Positions 43,285-49,487 of a DNA stretch of 49,487 nt are shown here, piece after piece; the first letter of the stretch is position 1; every line of letters begins with the position of its first letter. The position numbers and the translations under genes are program-made. Origin of the DNA: Treponema zioleckii (lineage in GTDB: Bacteria > Spirochaetota > Spirochaetia > Treponematales > Treponemataceae); NCBI RefSeq assembly GCF_014737315.1, contig NZ_JPUF01000026.1:1-49487 (forward strand). Direction: 5' to 3'. A model generated the notes under the pieces. That model was not told where the DNA came from and did not search any database. It saw only the letters and a list, made by a program, of their open reading frames with translations.

Positions 43285-44304
43285 ATGACAATAAAAAAAC
43301 TATTTTTATTCAATTTTTTGTTTTTTAGTTCATTTAATCTTTTTGCGGGAATGAAAATTTCAACAAATGAAATCAAAATCGGAATTCACTATTCAATTGG
43401 TTCATCTGTAAATATTCGAAAAACACCTTCGCTTTCTGCAGAAAAAATTGGAAAACTAAATTTTGGAGACAAAATCGAAGTCCTGGAAAAAACACAAAAA
43501 TATTTTGAATCAGAAGGAATATACGATTGTTTTTATAAAATAAAAACCGACCAGGGAATCGGGTATATGTTCGGGGGATACATTTCTGACAATGCCGATT
43601 TTCTGGAAAACGGAAACAAACTGACTTATTTTGACAAGCTTTATAATTACGAAATCAGGATTCCTAAACGGCTAAGCGAAAAATCTTTCTATAAATATGC
43701 AGAAAAAAGTGATTTTGTTAGGCAGCATTATGAAAAATATACGAAGGAAAAATTTTCATATTTGCCGGAAGAAAATAACGGCTATTTTGTTTACGTTGAG
43801 TTTGCAGGTGAGTCGCCCTCCCTTGAAGAATTGTCTGACGCCGGAAAGTTTTTGGCGAATGAAAACGAAGAATCCATGATTTTCAGTTTTTCCAAAGCAA
43901 GCTTATTCGCATTCAACAAGGCAAAATCCATAAACATAAAAAAAGAGTTGATTTATAAAAAAATATCAGAACTAAAAATATTAAAAAATCAATTTACAAA
44001 TACAACATTTATTTCCTGCGAAATGGTGGAAGCCAGCGAACCGCATTATGCTGAAGGCATAGAGCTTATAACTTTGCAAAACGGAGCATTTGAAATAAAA
44101 AGACGGTGCGCCACCTATGCACGCGATGGAATCTATTCAGCTCAAAACACGTTTATTTTTCCGAATGACAAGGCAGGGGAAAAAAATTACATTAGAATTA
44201 AAGGAAAATATTTTCGCGGTAATGAAATTTCTGAAGAATATGAAAGCAAAATCTTTTGGAATGGAATGGACTTTATAGAACAAAAAAACATGGAGGGAAA
44301 ATGA
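43285..44304 (+). CDS. Exported protein with bacterial SH3 domain
   Basis: The 339-residue protein has a signal peptide (hydrophobic FLFNFLFFSSFNLFAG, cleavage near residue 22) and an SH3b domain (about 33-110, SSVNIRKTPSLSAEKIGKL and YMFGGYIS), often a cell-wall or peptide binder. The remaining 230 residues have no family I recognise. GGTGG precedes the ATG. The next gene starts inside its stop codon (ATGA), so the two are translated together. Confidence 0.7.
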   Translation: MTIKKLFLFNFLFFSSFNLFAGMKISTNEIKIGIHYSIGSSVNIRKTPSLSAEKIGKLNFGDKIEVLEKTQKYFESEGIYDCFYKIKTDQGIGYMFGGYISDNADFLENGNKLTYFDKLYNYEIRIPKRLSEKSFYKYAEKSDFVRQHYEKYTKEKFSYLPEENNGYFVYVEFAGESPSLEELSDAGKFLANENEESMIFSFSKASLFAFNKAKSINIKKELIYKKISELKILKNQFTNTTFISCEMVEASEPHYAEGIELITLQNGAFEIKRRCATYARDGIYSAQNTFIFPNDKAGEKNYIRIKGKYFRGNEISEEYESKIFWNGMDFIEQKNMEGK

Positions 44305-45491
44305 GAAGAAATTTTTTTGTGACACTTTTGGGGTTTGTCGCACTTAATTGTTTTGCTGACATAAAAAATTTTGAAGCAAAGGAAATCTACATCGGCTATT
44401 ATTTTTCTGACAATTACGCAAACGTAATTGAATACGATGTCCTTCACGACAAGAAAACACCGCAAATAAAAGAAAACGTAGATTCTTTGATTGAAGAAAT
44501 AAAAAATGCAGGCTATGCAGAAAAACGCTATTCATACGAATATTTTAAATCTGCAGAAGAATCGATTTCGAATGAAGGAAAATACGCAAAAATAAATCTT
44601 GATTTAATCACTTATCAGACAGCAAATCTTGAAACCATAACTGACTTATTTTCTAAAACATTAAGGCGGAAAGTTTTAGTAAAAATCGAAGACGGCAAAT
44701 TGAATCTTTATTTTGACGGCAGCGGAATCCAAATCCGGTCAAACAATACCGAAGCCGCTTACCAAAAAGATAATCAAATCATTCTTTCCTGGCCGGCAAG
44801 ATTGAGCAAGATGGAACTGGTTTTTGGAATCGAAAATGATAATTCAGAATCAATCTTGCAATTTGTGAACGGGAAGATTTCAAGTCCTGAAAAATCTGCT
44901 GAAGAAATTGACTGTATGAAAAATGCTTCTCCGGCTTTGGATAAGCTGGAACAGCAGTATCAGGACGATTGCGACATCGTAAGGCTTCAGCATCTGTTAT
45001 ATTACGGAAAACTCATAGAAGAATACAAGGAAAAAACTGGAAAATATCCTTTTCAGGGCGAAAAGCAGCAGGTCTATTCTCTAATTTTTAATAAAAATCA
45101 AAAAAAATACTGCAAGGACACGAATCCAAATAAACATAAGCAAATATCGCCGAAGAAGTTTTTTGCTGAACTGGAAAAGGGGTTAGGACGCAAAGTAGAG
45201 CAGCTGTTTGACCCTCAGTATGTTCCCAGCGGCAGGCCGGTTTTTTATATTTATATGATTGATGGAAATCAATACTTTTTTGCGGTTCATCTTTCCAAAT
45301 ATTATTCATTTTCAAAGAAAGTCGATTCAAACTATTATAAAGCTGAACTTTCCAATGTTTCTGACTCGGAATATAAGTTTTATACGGTAAAAGATTTGGA
45401 AAATGACAAAAATTATCAAAATGCCGCATCCAGGCAGATGGGCGGATATTTTGACTTGCGAAAGAACGAGCATATAAGGGAATATGAATAG
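44301..45491 (+). CDS. Exported protein of unknown function
   Basis: The 396-residue product starts MRRNFFVTLLGFVAL and has a signal peptide ending near LNCFADIK; the cysteine there is followed by F-A-D, so a lipobox is possible but not typical. No domain is recognised; the second half is lysine- and aromatic-rich. The ATG overlaps the upstream stop and has GGAGG at ideal distance. Co-expression with the SH3b protein suggests a shared envelope role. Confidence 0.65.
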   Translation: MRRNFFVTLLGFVALNCFADIKNFEAKEIYIGYYFSDNYANVIEYDVLHDKKTPQIKENVDSLIEEIKNAGYAEKRYSYEYFKSAEESISNEGKYAKINLDLITYQTANLETITDLFSKTLRRKVLVKIEDGKLNLYFDGSGIQIRSNNTEAAYQKDNQIILSWPARLSKMELVFGIENDNSESILQFVNGKISSPEKSAEEIDCMKNASPALDKLEQQYQDDCDIVRLQHLLYYGKLIEEYKEKTGKYPFQGEKQQVYSLIFNKNQKKYCKDTNPNKHKQISPKKFFAELEKGLGRKVEQLFDPQYVPSGRPVFYIYMIDGNQYFFAVHLSKYYSFSKKVDSNYYKAELSNVSDSEYKFYTVKDLENDKNYQNAASRQMGGYFDLRKNEHIREYE

Positions 45492-45591
45492 CGCGAGAGA
45501 CATGGTTTGAAAAACTTCTGAATGGTGCTAAAACTGAACTCCGATTTTAAAGTTTAAGAAAAGTTTTATAGGATTTAACAGAGATTTATTG

Positions 45592-45597
45592 TAGAAT
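45592..45597 (+). promoter_or_regulatory. -10 element before the YgjV-like gene
   Basis: TAGAAT within TTTATTGTAGAAT lies 19 bp before the start codon; the same TTTATTGTAGAAT string also occurs before hrpB. Confidence 0.4.
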
Positions 45598-45615
45598 ACA
45601 CGAGAGGTTTTTGTT

Positions 45616-45828
45616 ATGAATTTTATAGAACTTTTTGGATATTTAGGTTCCTTTCTTGTAATACTTTCGATGTTGATGAATTCGATGACAAAATTGAGAA
45701 TTATAAACACGGCAGGCTGTATTATCTGCGTAATTTACGCTCTCATCATCAAGTCTTATCCCGTTGCAGTCATGAACGGCGCGTTGGCAATCATCAATAT
45801 CGTAAAATTGGTGTTAAGAAAACAGTAA
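45616..45828 (+). CDS. Small YgjV-like inner membrane protein
   Basis: The 70-residue protein has two to three hydrophobic segments with the pattern FGYLGSFLVILSMLMNSMTKLRIINTAGC given here by its core KLRIINTAGCIICVIYAL. That pattern is close to the YgjV/CBU_0592-like small membrane proteins, whose role is unknown. GAGAGG lies upstream. Confidence 0.65.
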   Translation: MNFIELFGYLGSFLVILSMLMNSMTKLRIINTAGCIICVIYALIIKSYPVAVMNGALAIINIVKLVLRKQ

Positions 45829-45864
45829 GTAAGCTAAAGACGCTAGCATAACGAATAAAAATCA

Positions 45865-45931
45865 ACTGTAATTCTGAACCTGTTTCCGATTCTGATTCTA
45901 GAGATTCCGAAACAAGTTCGGAATGACACAG
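45865..45931 (+). repeat. Composite palindromic repeat, two-hairpin copy
   Basis: A decayed hairpin 1 (CTGTAATTCTGAACCTGTTT) is followed by an intact hairpin 2 (GATTCCGAA-ACAAG-TTCGGAATGAC), identical to those at 2703-2725 and 6130-6153. Confidence 0.75.
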
Positions 45932-45961
45932 GTTTTTAGCATTTGCTATACTAGGTTAAGG

Positions 45962-46005
45962 CACCACGGCGGGGCGAGTTTTCGTTCCTCCGTGGTGTTT
46001 TTTTT
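45962..46005 (+). terminator. Intrinsic terminator between convergent genes
   Basis: CACCACGG/CCGTGGTG (8 bp, extendable) is followed by eight T residues. Confidence 0.75.
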
Positions 46006-46011
46006 GCCATT

Positions 46012-47775
46012 CTATCGGGTGAGCTTTCGGTAGACGGTTTTGTGCGGAACGTCGTCGTCGATTCCGAGGACGTTTTTCTTCCATTCAACGTATTCTGACC
46101 AGTTGCCTTCGAAGAAATTCATTTCAGAATTGTTCTCGAATGCCAGAATGTGTGTGCAGATTCGGTCAAGGAAGTAGCGGTCGTGGCTTACTACAAGAAC
46201 AACTCCCGCGAACGAGTTGATTGCTTCTTCGAGGGAACGGGTTGTGGTAATGTCCAAATCGTTCGTCGGTTCGTCCAAAAGAAGTACGTTTCCAGCTTCC
46301 TGGAACATAAGACCCATGTTCAGGCGGTTCTTTTCTCCGCCGGAAAGCACGCTGATTTTTTTGTTCTGCTCTGCGCTGTTAAAGTTGAACCATGAACAGT
46401 AAGCGTGTGCGTTAACTTCGCGGACAGCTCCGTTGATTGCGTGGCCTTTTTCATCAACTGCACCGAGTTTTACAAGGTCGCTTCCGCGGCTCAGCGTTTC
46501 GTAAACGGTTTTATTCGGGTCGAGTTTTGAGCGCATCTGGTCAACGTAAACGAGTTTTACGGTGTTTCCGATTTTGATTGAGCCTGAATCCGGCTGAACT
46601 TCGCCCATCGTTCCGTCTGGGAGTTCTACTTTTTGACCTGCGGCTGTGGCAATCATTTTAAAGAGCGTGGTTTTACCGGCACCGTTCGGTCCGATGATTC
46701 CTACGACTGCACCTGCAGGAATGTGGAAATCAAGATTTTCAAAAAGAACTTTGTCTTCGTAAGATTTCGTGAGCTTTTCTGCATCGATTACGACACTTCC
46801 CAAACGCGGGCCTGCCGGAATCGAAATCTGAGTGTCTTTAAGCTGAATTCTCTTTGATTCTTCGGCAAGGAGTGCTTCGTACTTTGTGATGTGCTCTTTA
46901 TGTTTTGCCTGCCGTCCCTTTGCGCCAGCGTGAATCCATTCCAATTCTTCTTTCATTTCGCGCTGTCTGGTTGAAGCCTGTTTTTCTTCAAGTTCAAGAC
47001 GCTTCTGTTTTGCTTCGAGCCATTCAGAATAATTTCCCTTGAACGGATAGCCTTCGCCACGATCCATTTCAAGAATCCAGCCTGCAACGTTGTCGAGGAA
47101 GTATCGGTCGTGAGTGATTGCGATGATTGTTCCCGGATAGTCTTTAAGATGACGTTCAAGCCAGGCTACAGTTTCTGCGTCCAAGTGGTTCGTCGGTTCG
47201 TCCAAAAGAAGGATGTCCGGCTTTTGCAAAAGCAGGCGGCACAAAGCGACTCGGCGACGTTCACCACCGGAAAGCACGTCTACAATCTGGTCGCCCGGAG
47301 GACATCGCAAAGCGTCCATCGCAAGCTCCAGATTTGCGTCAAGATTCCAGGCGTCGGCTGCGTCGAGTTTTTCCTGAATTTCTGCCTGCCGTGCGCAAAG
47401 CTTGTCAAAATCTGCGTCCGGGTCGCCAAAGGCTTCGTTCACTTTGTCAAATTCTGCGAGCAAATCTGTTATTGGCTTTACGCCTTCTTTTACGACTTCG
47501 AGAACCGTTTTTCCGGGTTCAAGGTAAGGTTCCTGTTCCAAATAGCCCATTGAATAACCTGGCAAAAGTTGTGTTTCGCCAGTGTAGTCTGTGTCTTTTC
47601 CTGCGAAAATCTTGAAGAGAGATGATTTTCCGGCTCCGTTCTCACCGATTACGCCAATTTTTGCACCGTAGTAGTAAGAAATCGAAATATCTTTAAGAAC
47701 TACTTTAGTTCCATACGCACGTGAAACGTGCTCCATCGTGTAAATGATTTTTTTATCGTCAAAAGTCTTTGCCAT
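46012..47775 (-). CDS. ettA: ABC-F protein, energy-dependent translational throttle EttA
   Basis: The 587-residue cytoplasmic protein has two ATP-binding cassettes and no membrane domain: Walker A GENGAGKSSLF and GPNGAGKTTLF, signatures LSGGERRRVALC and LSGGEKNRLNMG, Walker B LLLDEPTNHLD and LLLDEPTNDLD. The linker region and the EttA-type PFKGNYSEWLEAKQKRLE match EttA, which binds the ribosomal E site and gates the first elongation steps by ATP/ADP ratio. A TGATATACT extended -10 ends 9 bp before the ATG and there is no Shine-Dalgarno site, so the mRNA is probably leaderless. Confidence 0.92.
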   Translation of the reverse strand: MAKTFDDKKIIYTMEHVSRAYGTKVVLKDISISYYYGAKIGVIGENGAGKSSLFKIFAGKDTDYTGETQLLPGYSMGYLEQEPYLEPGKTVLEVVKEGVKPITDLLAEFDKVNEAFGDPDADFDKLCARQAEIQEKLDAADAWNLDANLELAMDALRCPPGDQIVDVLSGGERRRVALCRLLLQKPDILLLDEPTNHLDAETVAWLERHLKDYPGTIIAITHDRYFLDNVAGWILEMDRGEGYPFKGNYSEWLEAKQKRLELEEKQASTRQREMKEELEWIHAGAKGRQAKHKEHITKYEALLAEESKRIQLKDTQISIPAGPRLGSVVIDAEKLTKSYEDKVLFENLDFHIPAGAVVGIIGPNGAGKTTLFKMIATAAGQKVELPDGTMGEVQPDSGSIKIGNTVKLVYVDQMRSKLDPNKTVYETLSRGSDLVKLGAVDEKGHAINGAVREVNAHAYCSWFNFNSAEQNKKISVLSGGEKNRLNMGLMFQEAGNVLLLDEPTNDLDITTTRSLEEAINSFAGVVLVVSHDRYFLDRICTHILAFENNSEMNFFEGNWSEYVEWKKNVLGIDDDVPHKTVYRKLTR

Positions 47776-47783
47776 ATTTTTTT

Positions 47784-47792
47784 AGTATATCA
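47784..47792 (-). promoter_or_regulatory. Extended -10 promoter of ettA abutting the start codon
   Basis: The minus strand reads TGATATACT, with the hexamer at 47784-47789. RNA would start at about 47776-47777, at the ATG itself. Confidence 0.55.
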
Positions 47793-47925
47793 AAAGAGTT
47801 TAAAGAAAAATAGAGTTGGATTCTGCAAGTTGGACAGAAATGGAAGGAAAAAACGCGACATTCGCCCTGGAATTTAAAAGTCCGAATGTTGAATTTTTAA
47901 GTCAATGTAAAGAAATGCGTTCGTT

Positions 47926-47967
47926 ATCACTTTTGAAACTCGAAATTGAGAGTAAAAGTGATTTTTT
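47926..47967 (+). terminator. Plus-strand terminator-like hairpin without an upstream plus-strand gene
   Basis: ATCACTTTT/AAAAGTGAT (9 bp) encloses an inner CTC/GAG stem and is followed by TTTTTT. It points in the plus direction although the gene to its left (ettA) reads away on the minus strand. Confidence 0.55.
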
Positions 47968-47988
47968 ATTATTTTCCTATAATTCATA

Positions 47989-48017
47989 TTGATTTAGTGT
48001 GAAATAATTGATATATT
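47989..48017 (+). promoter_or_regulatory. Promoter of the symporter gene
   Basis: -35 TTGATT (47989-47994), a 17-bp spacer and -10 TATATT (48012-48017) lie 26 bp before the ATG. Confidence 0.7.
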
Positions 48018-48043
48018 CCTTTATCAATACGAGGAGATATTTT

Positions 48044-49450
48044 ATGGAATTAAACGGTCTTGATTTAGCGGCTCTTGGGTCAGTTCTTGTTTCATTTGCT
48101 ATCCTGTTTTTATTAAAAAAGAAATGTAATCTGAATTTTGGGTTACGTACCTTGATTGCAACTGTTTTTGGACTTGTTATTGGTCTTGTATTCAAAAAAC
48201 ATTTTACTTATGTAGCGGCTTTTGGAACGGTCTACGTAAATGCTCTTCAGGCGTTTGTTGTGCCTCTTCTTTTAGTCAGTGTGATTGCAAGCATTACGAA
48301 TCTTGGTTCGTCAATAAAATTGCAGAAAATCGGACTAAAATCCGTTTTCTTTCTTCTATTAAATACCCTGAGTGCAGCTCTTCTTGCTCTTTTTGCTTCC
48401 GTCGTTCTTAACATTGGTGCAGGATTTAATTATGCAGCAGAGGAAAGTACGGCAAAAACAGTTCCTTCTCTTGCAAATACATTGATTGCACTTTTCCCAA
48501 AAAATATTGTGGGGGAATGGGGAAGCAATAGTGTGGTTCCAGTTCTTATTTTTGGAATCATTATTGCATTGTCTTATAATAAGCTTGCTAGGACAAAGGG
48601 TGAAGAAGTAAAATCTTTCAAATCTTTTGTTGATGCGGCAAATAAAGTTGTTGGAAAAGCTGTCAGTTTTATTATTGGCTTTACGCCTTATGCCGTTACT
48701 TCTTTGATTGCCCGTGCAGTCGGTAGAAGCAATGTTTCTGACTTAATTCCGTTGCTTGGCGTGCTTGTGGTTGCTTATGTGCTTTGTGCATTGCAGATTT
48801 TTGGTATTGAGAGTCTTTTAATTACTTTTGTTGCCAAATTGAACCCATTCGTATTCTTAAAGAAAATTCTTCCGGCAGGAATTGTTGCTTTTACATCGCA
48901 AAGTAGCGTTGGAACCTTGCCTGTAACTGTTCGCCAGCTCACCAGTAAGCTTGGGGTAAATGGTGACGTGGCTTCGTTTACGGCAGGGCTGGGAGCAAAT
49001 CTTGGAATGCCAGGTTGTGCTGGAATTTGGCCTGTGCTTTTGGCTGTATTTACGATTCATCAGCAGGGGATTTCTTATTCTGTTGGGCAATATGTTTTGC
49101 TTATCTTGTTCACTATTCTTGTTTCAATCGGAACTGTTGGTGTTCCAGGAACGGCGACAATAACAGCAACTGCACTTTTTACGGCAGTGGGACTTCCTGT
49201 AGAGTTTATTGTTCTTTTCTCTCCAATTTCTTCGATTGTTGATATGGCCAGAACTGCGACAAACGTGGTTGGTGCCGCGACGGCTTCTGTTCTTGTGGCC
49301 GAAGCTGAAGGTCTTCTTGACAAGGAAGTTTACTATGATAAAAAAATCGTGGCTGATGATAATTCGGGTTTTGTGGCAAATACCGAAGCTTCGGAGGCAA
49401 AAACAATAGTCTATACGGAAAATGACGAAAGTTGCTCTTGCGCAATTTAG
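48044..49450 (+). CDS. Sodium:dicarboxylate (DAACS) family symporter, possibly L-cystine type
   Basis: The 468-residue membrane protein has about eight to ten transmembrane helices. Family marks are the re-entrant serine-rich loop FTSQSSVGTLPVTV, GLGANLGMPGCAG and the C-terminal TVGVPGTATITATALFTAVGLP with IVDMARTATNVVG, the substrate- and sodium-binding signature. The overall build resembles the TcyP/YdjN cystine branch as much as GltP, so the substrate (cystine, glutamate or another amino or dicarboxylic acid) is uncertain. The tail ends CSCAI, which is unusual. GAGGAG precedes the ATG at 48044; a longer frame starts at 48008 inside the promoter. Confidence 0.88.
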   Translation: MELNGLDLAALGSVLVSFAILFLLKKKCNLNFGLRTLIATVFGLVIGLVFKKHFTYVAAFGTVYVNALQAFVVPLLLVSVIASITNLGSSIKLQKIGLKSVFFLLLNTLSAALLALFASVVLNIGAGFNYAAEESTAKTVPSLANTLIALFPKNIVGEWGSNSVVPVLIFGIIIALSYNKLARTKGEEVKSFKSFVDAANKVVGKAVSFIIGFTPYAVTSLIARAVGRSNVSDLIPLLGVLVVAYVLCALQIFGIESLLITFVAKLNPFVFLKKILPAGIVAFTSQSSVGTLPVTVRQLTSKLGVNGDVASFTAGLGANLGMPGCAGIWPVLLAVFTIHQQGISYSVGQYVLLILFTILVSIGTVGVPGTATITATALFTAVGLPVEFIVLFSPISSIVDMARTATNVVGAATASVLVAEAEGLLDKEVYYDKKIVADDNSGFVANTEASEAKTIVYTENDESCSCAI

Positions 49451-49487
49451 TTTTGAAAAGATAAAAATAAAATAAAATTTTATAATT

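Noticed and set aside
47926-48043. Riboswitch or attenuator for the symporter
   Set aside because: A good promoter lies downstream of the terminator-like hairpin, so the hairpin would not be in the symporter leader.

Overview
The window looks like chromosome of a carbohydrate-degrading, gut- or rumen-type Treponema. The grounds are a moderately AT-rich sequence, many exported or lipoprotein enzymes, pectin and beta-1,3-glucan hydrolases, intracellular BspA-type leucine-rich repeats, FGE-sulfatase-type domains, an ethanol-forming AdhE, and gene styles typical of spirochaetes. This assignment is inference from protein families; there is no rRNA in the window. Most genes read on the minus strand. 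No phage, integrase, IS transposase or CRISPR array is visible.

Layout. 1-6 kb: a TPR protein with a degenerate Mrr-like tail, an aminotransferase behind an Lrp/AsnC regulator, and a translationally coupled pair of exported proteins (a KPVIYLYP-motif protein and a Memo-like lipoprotein). 6-10.4 kb: a pectin block of GH28 polygalacturonase, CE8 pectinesterase and PL1 pectate lyase. Only the lyase has a signal peptide, so the likely scheme is extracellular or periplasmic cleavage followed by cytoplasmic de-esterification and trimming. 10.5-14.6 kb: alpha/beta hydrolase, HD-like protein, and a lipoprotein 7TM receptor with a SpoIIE phosphatase. 14.6-15.25 kb: a duplicated, strongly structured non-coding element, then murD. 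17-19 kb: a small ORF, a small membrane protein and an orphan DUF4143 ATPase whose upstream region carries three direct repeats at exactly 32-bp spacing. 19-26 kb: a four-gene operon (intracellular LRR protein, zinc-ribbon/SPFH/coiled-coil protein, zinc-ribbon/double-FGE protein, large acidic DUF1963 protein), the best candidate here for an undescribed system.

26-30.3 kb: two tandem lipoprotein beta-1,3-glucanases (GH16 and GH64) that share near-identical N-terminal halves but have unrelated catalytic domains. 30.4-33.7 kb: divergent HAD phosphatase and HrpB helicase. 33.7-39.3 kb: carA and a carB-dapF gene fusion whose epimerase part lacks the usual first catalytic cysteine. 39.4-49.5 kb: a small membrane protein, tRNA-Ser(UGA), adhE, a coupled pair of exported proteins, a YgjV-like small membrane protein, EttA-type ABC-F, and a sodium:dicarboxylate/cystine-type symporter.

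Across scales, the intergenic regions carry a family of composite palindromic repeats built from a hairpin (ATGCYGAA..TTCRGCAT and variants with compensatory changes), a linker GAGCGGAGTCGAAG and a shared tail. Several genes (carA, ettA, hrpB) have a -10 box directly before the start codon and no Shine-Dalgarno sequence, which suggests leaderless transcripts. Start codons were re-chosen from ribosome binding sites where the longest frame began at TTG or GTG. All functional calls come from motif reading without database searches.
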